Positions 1-9,190 of a DNA stretch of 64,000 nt are shown here, piece after piece (the stretch's first letter is position 1; every line of letters begins with the position of its first letter). The DNA is taken from assembly GCA_903862955.1 (NCBI GenBank), contig CAIPAH010000008.1:1-64000 (forward strand). Direction: 5' to 3'. A program made the translations under genes and the position numbers. A model generated the notes under the pieces. It saw only the letters and a program-made list of their open reading frames with translations, had not been told where the DNA came from and did not search any database. This stretch comes from an uncultured Opitutia bacterium (GTDB lineage: Bacteria; Verrucomicrobiota; Verrucomicrobiia; Opitutales; Opitutaceae).

Positions 1-417
1 CACGGCGCCTTCAAGTTCAAGGGCAAGCAGTCCCTCCATTTCGACGTGCTGCAGAAGATCAAGGCGCTCCTGCCCGGCTATCCGCTCGTCATGCACGGCT
101 CGTCCTCCGTCCCGCAGGACGAGGTCGCGCGCATCAACGCCGCCGGCGGCAAGATTGCCGGCTCGATGGGCGTGGATCCCAACGAATACCTGCCCGCTGC
201 CAAGCTCGGCGTCACCAAGGTCAACATCGACACCGACGGCCGCCTCGTCTGGACGCGCGTCCACCGCGAGTTCTTCCGCGACAAGCCCGCCGAGTTCGAT
301 TTCCGCCCGCCGGGCAAGATCTTCATCGAGGAATACGCGAAGTTCATCGCGAGCCGGAACGTCTTCCTCGGCAGCGCCAACCAGCTCGCCGACGTCCGGA
401 AGAGCCTCGGGAAGTAA
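1..417 (+). CDS. fba: Class II fructose-bisphosphate aldolase, 3' part (5' end outside window)
   Basis: This enzyme cleaves and condenses fructose 1,6-bisphosphate, glyceraldehyde 3-phosphate and dihydroxyacetone phosphate in glycolysis and gluconeogenesis, in the cytoplasm. Only the last 138 residues lie in the window; reading frame 1 is open from base 1. Family signatures seen are the metal/substrate-site region HGAFKFKG at the very start, the MHGSSSVP motif, and the phosphate-binding stretch GVTKVNIDTDGRLVWT. The C-terminal tail (FLGSANQLADVRKSLGK) is ordinary for the family. A strong hairpin follows the stop. Family assignment is confident; the subtype cannot be judged from the fragment. 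Confidence 0.93.
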   Translation, partial: HGAFKFKGKQSLHFDVLQKIKALLPGYPLVMHGSSSVPQDEVARINAAGGKIAGSMGVDPNEYLPAAKLGVTKVNIDTDGRLVWTRVHREFFRDKPAEFDFRPPGKIFIEEYAKFIASRNVFLGSANQLADVRKSLGK

Positions 418-432
418 GCGCGGCACGGCACG

Positions 433-464
433 GGCCGCCGATCCTTCCGAATCCATCGGCGGCC
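433..464 (+). terminator. Hairpin downstream of the aldolase gene
   Basis: A perfect 10-bp stem (GGCCGCCGAT / ATCGGCGGCC) with a 12-base loop lies 15 bases past the aldolase stop. There is no T-run after it, so it may be a transcript-end stabiliser rather than a classical intrinsic terminator. Confidence 0.5.
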
Positions 465-507
465 TCCTCGCTTGGCATGGTCTGACTTGTCTGATTGATT
501 TCGCGGC

Positions 508-1032
508 GTGACCGATCCTCGCCGGCATTGCGCCCTGATCTTTTCGCTGCTGGTCCTCTCGTTTTCACCCGCGAGGGCGGAAAACATCGTGGACGACGCG
601 GGCCGGTTTACGGTTGATATTGCCCAGCCGGTCACCCGCAGCACGACCGAGTCGAACTCGGCTTCGGGGAAGATTAAAACTTTCATTCTCGCGCATGGCA
701 CCGGAGCTAAAGCCGAGATTGTGCAGTACACCGATTTTGGGGCTGGCTCGCTGGCAGGAAAGGACCTGACCAAACTTTATGACGCCGCAGCCAAAGGAGG
801 GGCGGCTAACGTCCGAGGTGTCATCCGCTCACTGGTCGTCCATCGCCTGGGCGAAGTTGACGGGCGCGAGATGCTCGTCGATTTTACGGCCGATGCGACC
901 AAGTATGTTTGCCGGTGCCGATTCTACATCGCGGGCGACCGGCTTTATGCCCTCATCTATGTCGGTCCTTTCGGCTCGGAGAACGACGTGGACTTGATGC
1001 ATTTTTTGAACTCGTTCCGGCTGCTGCGCTGA
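508..1032 (+). CDS. Small secreted protein of unknown function
   Basis: This is a 174-residue protein with a GTG start. The N-terminus looks like a Sec signal peptide: a short basic region, a hydrophobic core (CALIFSLLVLSFSPARA) and an Ala-x-Ala cleavage site before ENIVDDAG. The mature part is about 150 residues, mixed alpha/beta in character, with a Cys-Arg-Cys pair in the middle. I recognise no family. It stands alone between the aldolase and the convergent GNAT/menB pair. The signal peptide and typical codon use make it a credible gene; the role is unknown, with periplasmic location inferred. Confidence 0.7.
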   Translation: MTDPRRHCALIFSLLVLSFSPARAENIVDDAGRFTVDIAQPVTRSTTESNSASGKIKTFILAHGTGAKAEIVQYTDFGAGSLAGKDLTKLYDAAAKGGAANVRGVIRSLVVHRLGEVDGREMLVDFTADATKYVCRCRFYIAGDRLYALIYVGPFGSENDVDLMHFLNSFRLLR

Positions 1033-1094
1033 CCTGGCCGGCGTCGTGGAGTGCGAGTTTCCCGACCGCGGAGGGCAATGGCGCCAGCCACGTC

Positions 1095-1541
1095 TCACAG
1101 CGTCTTCCTGAAATTCAGTGAGATCTTGGTGACCTCGTAGCCCAGACGCTGGTAGAAGCGATGGGCGTCCTTGCGGATGATATTGCTGCGCAGCGACAAG
1201 ACCGCGCCACCGTGCTCTTTGGTCCAGCTTTCGGCCGCCTGCAGCAGCCGCTGGCCGACGCCGCGATTACGCGCGGTGGAATCCACGATCAAGCCCGCAA
1301 TCTCGCCGCGCACATCGGTCGCCAACCAACGCGTGAGATACACGTGCACCCAGCCAATCACGCCGCCACCAGCTGATTCGGCGACGAACACTTGGTGCTC
1401 CCGGTCCGGTGCGACGCGCTCAAATCGCAGCCGCATCTGCGTCTCGTCGGTGGGATACCCAAGCTCGCCCGCGAGCCGCGCCAGCGCCGGCACGTCCTCC
1501 ACCCGGGCTTCACGGACCGTGACGCTCCCCACTCCGCTCAC
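1095..1541 (-). CDS. GNAT-family N-acetyltransferase
   Basis: This 148-residue protein is of the acetyl-CoA-dependent GNAT fold. The family core is visible: an N-terminal [18 protein letters not shown] strand-helix, the strand [20 protein letters not shown] carrying the pyrophosphate-binding R-G-x-G loop, and the C-terminal [12 protein letters not shown] motif. The frame is open much further upstream, but that part runs inside menB. The GTG at 1541 overlaps the menB TGA by four bases (GTGA) and is the natural start. It is therefore translationally coupled to menB. The substrate cannot be inferred; an amino acid or small amine is usual for this short class. Confidence 0.85.
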   Translation of the reverse strand: MSGVGSVTVREARVEDVPALARLAGELGYPTDETQMRLRFERVAPDREHQVFVAESAGGGVIGWVHVYLTRWLATDVRGEIAGLIVDSTARNRGVGQRLLQAAESWTKEHGGAVLSLRSNIIRKDAHRFYQRLGYEVTKISLNFRKTL

Positions 1542-2374
1542 GGCAGCCACGGGAACTTCTTCGCGTTGGGTTTGCGCTTCTCGCGCTGCGCGGAGTGAAA
1601 CTCCTTCGCTTCCTCGCTCATGTAATAGAGCAGCGTCGCGTTGCCCGCGAGTTCCTGGATGCCCGCCTGGCCGTCCAACTCGGCGTTGAATCCGCTCTTC
1701 AGCAACCGGATCGCGAGCGGGCTGTGCTCCAAAATCTGCCGGGCCCACTTCACGCCCTCGGCCTCGAGTTCGCCCACCGGGACGACCGCGTTGACGAGGC
1801 CCATCTCGAGCGCCTGGGCGGCGTTGTATTGGCGGCAAAGGAACCAGATCTCGCGGGCCTTCTTTTGGCCGACGATGCGCGCGAGGTAGCTGGCACCAAA
1901 CCCGCCGTCAAAGCTGCCCATGCGCGGGCCGACTTGGCCAAAGATCCCGTTGTCGGCCGACAATGTCAGGTCGCACACGAGGTGCAGCACGTGCCCACCC
2001 CCGATGGCGTAGCCCGCCACGAGCGCGATGACCACTTTCGGGATCGAGCGGATGAGTTTCTGCAGGTCGAGGACGTTGAGCCGCGGCACGCCATCACCGC
2101 CGACATAACCCGCCGGACCGCGCACGCTCTGGTCGCCGCCAGCGCAAAAGGCATACTTGCCGTCCGTGTGCGGGCCGGCGCCCGTCAGCAGGATCACGCC
2201 GATCGACTGGTCTTCACGCGCATCGGCGAAGGCGTCGAACATCTGCGAAACCGTTTCCGGGCGGAAGGCGTTCCGCTTCGCCGGGCGGTTGATGGTGACC
2301 TTGGCGATCCCGTCGGCCTTGTGATAGAGGATATCCGAGTAGGTCTTCGCGACCTTCCATTTGGGCAGGCTCAT
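1538..2374 (-). CDS. menB: 1,4-dihydroxy-2-naphthoyl-CoA synthase
   Basis: This enzyme closes the second ring of the naphthoquinone: it converts O-succinylbenzoyl-CoA to 1,4-dihydroxy-2-naphthoyl-CoA in menaquinone synthesis. It is a 278-residue crotonase-fold protein. MenB-type features seen are the [10 protein letters not shown] stretch of the oxyanion region, the [22 protein letters not shown] core, the [18 protein letters not shown] segment, and the C-terminal [11 protein letters not shown] tail typical of MenB. The ATG start gives the normal N-terminus ([25 protein letters not shown]). It is divergent from kup across 128 bases. menD and menF lie on the other side of kup, so the men genes are split but close. 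Confidence 0.95.
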   Translation of the reverse strand: MSLPKWKVAKTYSDILYHKADGIAKVTINRPAKRNAFRPETVSQMFDAFADAREDQSIGVILLTGAGPHTDGKYAFCAGGDQSVRGPAGYVGGDGVPRLNVLDLQKLIRSIPKVVIALVAGYAIGGGHVLHLVCDLTLSADNGIFGQVGPRMGSFDGGFGASYLARIVGQKKAREIWFLCRQYNAAQALEMGLVNAVVPVGELEAEGVKWARQILEHSPLAIRLLKSGFNAELDGQAGIQELAGNATLLYYMSEEAKEFHSAQREKRKPNAKKFPWLP

Positions 2375-2502
2375 GGCCCCACCGTAGAAAAAAAGCTGCC
2401 GTTGTCGATGGGCGTCGCACGGCCGCCCGGGCCCTGTCGCCTCTTGGGCATTTTACTGGAAACCGGCCCGAAAGACCGCTTCCCTGTCCGCGACCATAAC
2501 GA

Positions 2503-4443
2503 ATGTCGACCCGCCCCCCTCTGCACTTGAACCCCAGCGCCCGCATCGGGCTTACAATCGGCGCCCTCGGCGTGGTCTTCGGTGACATCGGCACCAGTCC
2601 GCTGTATACGATGCAAGTGTGTCTGGAGTGGCTCGGCCACCGGACCGACGTCACCCCGTCGGAAGGAGTTTTGGGGATTCTCTCCCTCATCTTCTGGTCC
2701 CTGTTCCTCGTGGTCAGCGTCAAGTATCTCTATTACGTGACGCGGGCCGACAACCACGGCGAAGGCGGCATTTTTGCCCTGCTCGCGCTGATCCATGCGA
2801 GTTCCGAGACCAAGGCCGCCGCCGGCAAGAAACGCACCTCGGCGGTCGCGATTCTGCTCATCCTGATCGGCGCGGCGCTGCTTTACGGCGACGGCGTGAT
2901 CACGCCCGCGATTTCCGTGCTCGGCGCCGCCGAGGGATTCGAGGCCGTGAGCCCGCTCTTCCGGCCCTTCGAGTTCATCGGCACAATGGTGAACCCGATC
3001 GTGTGGATCGCCTGCGCGATCCTCGCGGGGCTCTTCTGGTTCCAGCACAAGGGCACCAAACAGATTGGCGGGGTGTTCGGGCCGATCATGCTCGTGTGGT
3101 TTGCCGTGCTGGCCGCGCTCGGCGCGTGGCACATTGCGCAAAACCCCGAGGTCTTCCGCGCGCTCCATCCGAAGTATGGCCTCGCCCTCCTCGAGCACAG
3201 CCCGCGCGTCGTTGCGGCGTTGCTCGGGGCCGTCGTCCTGGCGATCACCGGCGCCGAGGCGCTGTATGCTGACCTCGGGCATTTTGGCCGCGGCTCAATC
3301 ACGTTCGCCTGGTATGGCGCGGCGTTTCCCGGGCTCGTCCTGAACTACTTCGGCCAGGGCGCCTACATCCTTTCCCATCCCCATTCCGTGGAAAATCCCT
3401 TCTTCGTCCTGGCTCCGGCGGGGGTCATGCGCGGCGCACTGATCGGGCTCTCCATCGCCGCGGCCGTCATCGCGAGCCAGGCGCTGATCTCCGGCGCGTA
3501 TTCCCTCACCCGGCAGGCCATCCAGCTCGGCTATTTTCCCCGCCTCATGATCAAGTATACCAACGCCGAGCACTCGGGGCAGATTTATGTGCCGCTCGTC
3601 AACACCCTGCTGGCGTTGGGCGCCATCCTCACCGTCGCCGCCTTCGGCTCCAGCAGCCATCTCGCGGCGGCCTATGGCATCGCGGTGACGGGCACCATGG
3701 CGATCACGACTGTCGCCTTCTTCATCGTCACGCGCAGCAACTGGAACTGGCCGCTATGGTTCACGGGCCCGCTCTGCGCCTTTTTCCTGCTCATCGACCT
3801 GGCTTTCTTCCTCTCCAACGCCCACAAGATCGCCGACGGCGGCTGGCTGCCGCTCGCCATCGGCGCCGCCCTGCTCGCCATCATGTATACCTGGAAGACG
3901 GGCCGCACCGAGATCTTCCAGCGGGTCTACGGCAACAACGTCACCGAGGCCGAGCTCACGGCCATCGCCCGCAGCAAACATGTCACGCGCGTCGGCGGGA
4001 GCGCCGTCTTCATGGTCGGCTCGCCCAACGGCACGCCGATCGCGCTGCTGCACCACGTGAAGTCCAACCGCGCCCTCCACCAGACCGTCGTGCTGCTCAG
4101 CATCATGACGGAGGAGGTCCCCACCGTCCCGACCAGCGAGCAGCTCACCCTCAACGAGGTCGGCGAGGGCATCTGGCGCGCCGTCGGCCACTACGGCTAT
4201 ATGCAGTCGCCCAACGTCGCCGCGCTCATGGATGAGATCAAGGCCCGGCACGTTCCGATCAACCCACAGGCCACGACGTATTTCTTCAACCGCGAGATGA
4301 TCATCACCGGCGGCAATGCCCGCATGTGGGAATGGCAGAAGAGTCTCTACGCCTTTCTCGGCCGCAACGCCCGCCCCGCGAAGGATTACTACCAGATCCC
4401 GCCCTCGCAGATCATCGAGATCGGCCTGCCACTGCAGCTCTGA
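2503..4443 (+). CDS. kup: Kup-type potassium uptake transporter
   Basis: This is an inner-membrane K+ importer of the KUP/HAK/KT family, usually proton-coupled. The protein has 646 residues, the usual length. The hallmark GDIGTSPLYT motif lies near residues 28-37, followed by about twelve hydrophobic segments to roughly residue 465 and a soluble C-terminal domain of about 180 residues, as in Kup proteins. The sequence LLYGDGVITPAISVLGAAEG is another conserved family block. It lies convergent with menD, the two stop codons being about 8 bases apart. No regulatory site was identified. Confidence 0.95.
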   Translation: MSTRPPLHLNPSARIGLTIGALGVVFGDIGTSPLYTMQVCLEWLGHRTDVTPSEGVLGILSLIFWSLFLVVSVKYLYYVTRADNHGEGGIFALLALIHASSETKAAAGKKRTSAVAILLILIGAALLYGDGVITPAISVLGAAEGFEAVSPLFRPFEFIGTMVNPIVWIACAILAGLFWFQHKGTKQIGGVFGPIMLVWFAVLAALGAWHIAQNPEVFRALHPKYGLALLEHSPRVVAALLGAVVLAITGAEALYADLGHFGRGSITFAWYGAAFPGLVLNYFGQGAYILSHPHSVENPFFVLAPAGVMRGALIGLSIAAAVIASQALISGAYSLTRQAIQLGYFPRLMIKYTNAEHSGQIYVPLVNTLLALGAILTVAAFGSSSHLAAAYGIAVTGTMAITTVAFFIVTRSNWNWPLWFTGPLCAFFLLIDLAFFLSNAHKIADGGWLPLAIGAALLAIMYTWKTGRTEIFQRVYGNNVTEAELTAIARSKHVTRVGGSAVFMVGSPNGTPIALLHHVKSNRALHQTVVLLSIMTEEVPTVPTSEQLTLNEVGEGIWRAVGHYGYMQSPNVAALMDEIKARHVPINPQATTYFFNREMIITGGNARMWEWQKSLYAFLGRNARPAKDYYQIPPSQIIEIGLPLQL

Positions 4444-4451
4444 CGCGCCGC

Positions 4452-6191
4452 CTAACCCAGCGCCGCACCGGCCGCGCTCGCTGCGGCCGCCAGGATTTTC
4501 TTGCGATAGGCCGCGTCGCGTTTCCGGTCCGTGCGGACCTCCAGCACGCGAATCCCGCGAGTCGGCAATCGGGAAACCAAGCCGGCAAAATGCCGCCAGT
4601 CACGCACTCGAACGTGCTTCACGCCGTGGGCCGCGCAGAGTTTCTTGAAATCGGCCGCCTGCGGGGTCGCAAAGAATTCCTCGAACGGCGGATCAAATTC
4701 CGCGACGGGCAAATGTTCAAAGATGCCGCCACCCTGGTTGTTGATCAGCACGATGGTCAGGCTGCCCTTGAATTTCGGCCGGATCAAAAAGCCGTTGGCG
4801 TCATGCAGCAGCGCCAGGTCGCCGGTCAGGAGCACGGCCGGCCGGTTGCCGTGGGCCACGCCGAGCGCCGTCGACAATGTGCCGTCGATGCCGTTCGCCC
4901 CGCGATTGCAGAAAAACTGCACCCCGCGTTCCGTCGCCGGCCAGAAATACTCGACGTCGCGCACCGGCATGGAATTCGCAACCACCACGGGCGTCAGCTT
5001 CGGCAGGTTCTGGGCCAGTAGCACTACTGCCTGTCCCTCGAAGGCGCGCCGGGGGTTCGCCAAGGCCCGCGCGAGGCTGCGCCCCGCCGCTCGGTCGGCC
5101 CGTTGCCACGCGGCAGCGTAGCCGGCGAATCCGCGACCGACCACTTTCACCCCCGCAGCAAACGCCCGAATTCCACCACGGCAGTGGCGCGTGGCGAGGT
5201 GCAGGGCATCGAGATTCTGGGCTCGCTGCGTCAGGAGCCAGACTTCCGGCGCGGACTGTTCGAGCCAGGCCCGCAGCGGCTTGCTCGTCGGCCAGCCGCC
5301 GATGCAGAGCACCGCATCCGGTCGCAGCTTCCGCCCGGCCTCGGCGTCGCGCACGATGGAGTCGTAGTGGGTGACGAGGTTGGAAAAATGTCCGGCCGCC
5401 CCGCGAAGCCCGCAGAGTCCATCCGCCAGCACCGGCCAGCCCAGCTCGCGAGCCAGAGCCGCGACGAGACCGATATCCACCGGCGAAAGACTTCCCTCCG
5501 CCGGTCCGACCACGATGATGCCGCGCCGGGCGGCGGAAAACTCCACCCGCGTGACTTCCTCGACTAGCGGAACGGCGGGTTGCACGGCGGCGAAAAACTC
5601 CTTCTCCCTGAGCGTCGACCGCAGCCCTCGCGCAGAGGCGTCGGGCGTCGGAGGCAGCGGGTCGCGGAAGGGGGCGTTGAGATGGACCGGTCCCGCGGAC
5701 GGCCATTGGGCTCGCTCACACGCATGGACCAGCGTCTGCCGCAGGTAGCGCAGCATCGGCAGGCTCGCGACGGGCACCGCCAGCTCGTGATGGAAATTCA
5801 CGTGGCCACCAAAGAGCTTCTGCTGGTCAATCGTCTGGCCGGACCGGCACTCGCGCATCTCCGGCGGGCGATCCGCCGTGATCACCACCAGGGGAACACC
5901 CGTCTCCTGTGCCTCGATCACCGCCGGAAAGTAATTCGCTCCCGCCGTCCCGCTCGTGCACAGCAGCACTACGGGACGCTGGTGTTGCCTGGCCAAGCCC
6001 AGGGCGAAATACCCCGCGGAGCGCTCATCGAGCACCGGGATCGCCTCGATCGCGGGATGCCGCGCAAACGCGATGGTCAGCGGCGTGGACCGCGAGCCGG
6101 GGGAAATCACCGCGTGCCGCACTCCCAGGCGATGCAGGGTCTCGACCAGCACGCTGCCCCATAGGCTGTTGGTGTTGCGAAAGTCGAGCAT
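4452..6191 (-). CDS. menD: 2-succinyl-5-enolpyruvyl-6-hydroxy-3-cyclohexene-1-carboxylate synthase
   Basis: MenD is a thiamine-diphosphate enzyme joining isochorismate and 2-oxoglutarate in menaquinone synthesis. The chosen ATG at 6191 gives 579 residues beginning MLDFRNTNSLWGSVLVETLH; the frame is open further upstream only inside menF. Typical features are the N-terminal HAVISPGSRSTPLTIAFA block, the RPVVLLCTSGTAGANYFPA segment, and the ThDP/metal-binding region GDLALLHDANGFL followed by LINNQGGGIFEHLPVA. It starts 13 bases after the menF stop, so menF and menD are almost certainly co-transcribed with metG upstream. Confidence 0.94.
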   Translation of the reverse strand: MLDFRNTNSLWGSVLVETLHRLGVRHAVISPGSRSTPLTIAFARHPAIEAIPVLDERSAGYFALGLARQHQRPVVLLCTSGTAGANYFPAVIEAQETGVPLVVITADRPPEMRECRSGQTIDQQKLFGGHVNFHHELAVPVASLPMLRYLRQTLVHACERAQWPSAGPVHLNAPFRDPLPPTPDASARGLRSTLREKEFFAAVQPAVPLVEEVTRVEFSAARRGIIVVGPAEGSLSPVDIGLVAALARELGWPVLADGLCGLRGAAGHFSNLVTHYDSIVRDAEAGRKLRPDAVLCIGGWPTSKPLRAWLEQSAPEVWLLTQRAQNLDALHLATRHCRGGIRAFAAGVKVVGRGFAGYAAAWQRADRAAGRSLARALANPRRAFEGQAVVLLAQNLPKLTPVVVANSMPVRDVEYFWPATERGVQFFCNRGANGIDGTLSTALGVAHGNRPAVLLTGDLALLHDANGFLIRPKFKGSLTIVLINNQGGGIFEHLPVAEFDPPFEEFFATPQAADFKKLCAAHGVKHVRVRDWRHFAGLVSRLPTRGIRVLEVRTDRKRDAAYRKKILAAAASAAGAALG

Positions 6192-6204
6192 GGCGCGGCG
6201 GGGA

Positions 6205-7620
6205 TCAGGCGCAGAGCGCGCCGAGCATGGCTTTAAACTTCCACTCCGTTTCGGCAAACTCCTTCTCGGGATTCGAACCCGCCACGATGCCGTTGCCCGC
6301 ATACACCCGCGCCGTCGCGCCCTCGACCAGCGCCGAACGGATGCCGACGAAAAACTCGCCACCGCCGCGGGCGTTCACCCACCCGATCGCGCCCGCGTAA
6401 AGCCCGCGGGGAAATCCCTCGAGCTCACGAATCCGCGCGATCGCCGCTTCCGCGGGAAAGCCGCCCACGGCTGGCGTCGGATGCATCAGGCCGAGCACAT
6501 CCATCAACCGGACCTGCTCGCCCATGACCGCGCGCACCGGCGTGTGCAGGTGCTGCACGTTCGCCAGCCGGCGCAGACCCGGCGTATCCGCCGCCTCACC
6601 GATCAAGTCGAGTTGTGCGAGCCGCCCGAGAATCGTATCGAGCACCAGGCGGTGCTCGCGCCGGTCCTTCTCGCTTTGCAGCAGCGCCGCGCCCAGCGCC
6701 GCATCCTCGCTCGCGCCCGCGCCGCGACGGGTGGAGCCGGCGAGCGCCTCGGTCTCCAGGACGCCCTTGCTCACCCGCAGCAACCGCTCCGGACTCGCGC
6801 CGATGAAGCTCTGCCCGCGGCCGTTCGCGAGGGAGAAGGCATAGCACTCGGGGAACCGCTGGCGCAGCCCATTGAGCATGCGCAGCGGGTGCAGTGGCCG
6901 GGGTGTCGAAAAGTCGATGGCACGCGCGAGGACGATTTTTTTGAACTCACCGGCCTCGATGTGCCGCAGCGCACGGGTCACCGCGCCGCGATAGTCGCCG
7001 CTCTCGTGCGTGGAGAAGTCCGGCGCGAGCATCGGCTCCGTCCCACCCGCGTCGCGGTAGAGGAACTGCGAAAATTTCCCGTGCGCCCGCCACACGCGGT
7101 TCGCCAGCGCCGGCAGGTCGGAGTCCGCGGCGATCAGCAGGTTCGCCACGGCCGTCGTCGTCGCCCCGGCCCGCGCCACTTGCCAGCGTGGCACAAAAAC
7201 GCCGGCGGACGGAAACGCCTCGCCCGGTTCCACCTCTGAGTTGAACGCAAAAGCCGTGAAGAAATGCGGCCCCCCGAACGGCGCATCGACGTCGCCGACG
7301 GCGATCGTGCGGGCGAGCGTCTCGTCGATGAAGCGCTGGACGCTCGCAAAGCGATCCGGGCCCCGCGCCTCATACCGCACGGCAACTTCCGCGCCGGAAA
7401 TGGCGGTCTCCAGATTCGGTCGCTCCGCATAAAAATGTGGCTCACCGGGCTCGAAGATCGACTCCAGCACGGCCAGCGGATCGAGCGCACCCACCGCCAG
7501 CGAGATGCTGACGAGCTTCGGGTGACCGTCCTTCACCGCGGCCACGCGGCAATGCTCCAGAAACGCCTGCAGCGCTTCGGGCGAGGCATTGTGCGCCGGA
7601 TTCAGCGGAAGAATCGTCAC
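6205..7620 (-). CDS. menF: Isochorismate synthase
   Basis: This enzyme converts chorismate to isochorismate, the first committed menaquinone step, with Mg2+. The chorismate-binding fold is clear in the C-terminal half: FKKIVLARAIDFSTPRPL, the FIGASPERLLRV motif, TEALAGSTRRG, the SEKDRREHRLVLDTI block, LHPTPAVGGFP (here MHPTPAVGGFP) and the C-terminal YAGNGIVAGSNPEKEF. The start is set at GTG 7620, which overlaps the metG stop by four bases (GTGA) and gives 471 residues, a normal length. The other chorismate enzymes (TrpE, PabB, salicylate synthase) are less likely because menD follows directly. Confidence 0.92.
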   Translation of the reverse strand: MTILPLNPAHNASPEALQAFLEHCRVAAVKDGHPKLVSISLAVGALDPLAVLESIFEPGEPHFYAERPNLETAISGAEVAVRYEARGPDRFASVQRFIDETLARTIAVGDVDAPFGGPHFFTAFAFNSEVEPGEAFPSAGVFVPRWQVARAGATTTAVANLLIAADSDLPALANRVWRAHGKFSQFLYRDAGGTEPMLAPDFSTHESGDYRGAVTRALRHIEAGEFKKIVLARAIDFSTPRPLHPLRMLNGLRQRFPECYAFSLANGRGQSFIGASPERLLRVSKGVLETEALAGSTRRGAGASEDAALGAALLQSEKDRREHRLVLDTILGRLAQLDLIGEAADTPGLRRLANVQHLHTPVRAVMGEQVRLMDVLGLMHPTPAVGGFPAEAAIARIRELEGFPRGLYAGAIGWVNARGGGEFFVGIRSALVEGATARVYAGNGIVAGSNPEKEFAETEWKFKAMLGALCA

Positions 7621-9155
7621 GATTTCGCAGGGGCCTTGTCCGCCGGCAACGGCCGCGGGAACAGCACCAGGGCCTCCGCGACTTTCCGGCCGGTCAGCCG
7701 CGCGCCCCAGGCCAGCTCGTCCGGCCAGCCGACCGGCGTGTGGCCGAGCACGGCGTTGATTTTCTCCGTGGTCGTGGGCATGACCGGCGAGATGAGGGCC
7801 GCGGCCAGGCGCAGCGCCTCGGCCATCGTCGCCAGCGACGTCCGCAGCAGCGCCTGGTCCGCCGCGGTGGTGGACTTGCCCAGCTTCCACGGCGCACGTT
7901 TTTCGATGTAGGCGTTGGTGGCGGTGACGAACGCAAAGGTCCGTTCGAGGGCCGCATGAAACTGGAACCCTTCGCAGAGCGGGATGACCTCATCGCGCGT
8001 GGTCGTCCAAAGCGCTTGCAGTTCCTGCTCGGGGGCTTCCGCCGGACCTGCGGCCGGGATGACGCCGGCGGCGAAACGCGTCGTCATGTTGAGCGTGCGG
8101 TTCACCAGGTTGCCAAGGTTGTTCGCCAGCTCGCTGTTGTAGCGCACGAGGAATTGCGCGCGCGTGAAGTCGCTGTCCTGCCCGACGTTCATCTCGCGGA
8201 TCAGGAAGTAGCGCAGCGCGTCGGTGCCAAACTCCGTGGTGTACTCGGCCGGCTCAATGAAGTTGCCCGTGCTCTTGGACATCTTCACGCCGTTGACCGA
8301 CCACCAGCCGTGCACTAGCAGCGACTTCGGCACTTCCAACCCGAGCGCGTGAAGCATGATGGGCCAATAGACCGCGTGCGGCGGCACGAGGATGTCCTTG
8401 CCGATGACGTGGATGTCCGCCGGCCATTGGCCCGTCTCCGCCACGACCGAGTAGTAATTCACCAGCGCGTCGAACCAGACGTAGGTCACGTATTGCGGGT
8501 CGAACGGCAGTGGAATGCCCCAGGCCAGCCGCTCACGCGGACGAGAGATGCAGAGATCGTTCAGCGGCTCCTTGAGAAACTCGAGGACCTGCTTCTGGCG
8601 GAAGCGCGGGAAAATGAAGTTCTCGTGCGTGGTCAGGAACTCCACGAGCCAGGCCTGATACTGCTTCAGCTTGAAGAAATAATTCGTCTCCGTGATCTCG
8701 GTCACCTCGCCGTAGATCTCCGGCCACGTCCCGTCCGGCTGGCGGTCCTTTTCCTGCAGGAACTGCTCCTGCCGCGTGGAATAGAAACCCGAGTATTTCG
8801 CGAGATAGATGTCACCCTTGTCGAAGAGCTGCTGGAGCAGCCGGGTCACGACGCGCTTGTGCCGGTCCTCAGTCGTGCGGATGAAATCGTCGTTGGAGAT
8901 GTTGAGAAGCGGCAGCAACGCGCGAAAGTCCGCGCCGGTCTCGTCCACATACTGCTGCGGCGGGATGCCCCGCTGCTGGGCGGCCTGCTGGACCTTCTGG
9001 CCGTGTTCGTCGACGCCGGTGAGAAAAAAGACCCGGTCCCCACGCAGCCGCCGGAAGCGCGCGATGACGTCGGTCAGTACCTTTTCATAGGCGTGGCCGA
9101 GGTGCGGCGCACCATTCACATAATCGATGGCGGTGGTGAGGTAGAACGGCTTCAT
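7617..9155 (-). CDS. metG: Methionyl-tRNA synthetase
   Basis: This is a class I aminoacyl-tRNA synthetase charging tRNA-Met. The HIGH-type signature is PHLGHAYE near residues 17-24, and the KMSKS loop reads VKMSKSTGNF near residues 294-303. It has 512 residues, the short type without the C-terminal tRNA-binding EMAP-like domain, and the four-cysteine zinc knuckles of the long form are not apparent. The ATG at 9155 (MKPFYLTTAIDYVNGAPH) is preferred over one six codons upstream. It is the first gene of the metG-menF-menD run and is divergent from the sensor kinase gene. Confidence 0.95.
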   Translation of the reverse strand: MKPFYLTTAIDYVNGAPHLGHAYEKVLTDVIARFRRLRGDRVFFLTGVDEHGQKVQQAAQQRGIPPQQYVDETGADFRALLPLLNISNDDFIRTTEDRHKRVVTRLLQQLFDKGDIYLAKYSGFYSTRQEQFLQEKDRQPDGTWPEIYGEVTEITETNYFFKLKQYQAWLVEFLTTHENFIFPRFRQKQVLEFLKEPLNDLCISRPRERLAWGIPLPFDPQYVTYVWFDALVNYYSVVAETGQWPADIHVIGKDILVPPHAVYWPIMLHALGLEVPKSLLVHGWWSVNGVKMSKSTGNFIEPAEYTTEFGTDALRYFLIREMNVGQDSDFTRAQFLVRYNSELANNLGNLVNRTLNMTTRFAAGVIPAAGPAEAPEQELQALWTTTRDEVIPLCEGFQFHAALERTFAFVTATNAYIEKRAPWKLGKSTTAADQALLRTSLATMAEALRLAAALISPVMPTTTEKINAVLGHTPVGWPDELAWGARLTGRKVAEALVLFPRPLPADKAPAKS

Positions 9156-9190
9156 GCGGGAGCCGGCCAACAAAAGCCTCCCCGGGCGAA

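Noticed and set aside
1538-1838. N-terminal extension of the GNAT frame into menB
   Set aside because: The extra residues lie entirely inside menB and are Arg/Gly-rich; the GTG overlapping the menB stop is a normal coupled start.
2371-3282. Long minus-strand frame opposite kup (303 codons)
   Set aside because: It is a shadow of a GC-rich gene: high Arg/Asp/Glu/Gly without a motif, opposite a full, recognisable gene.
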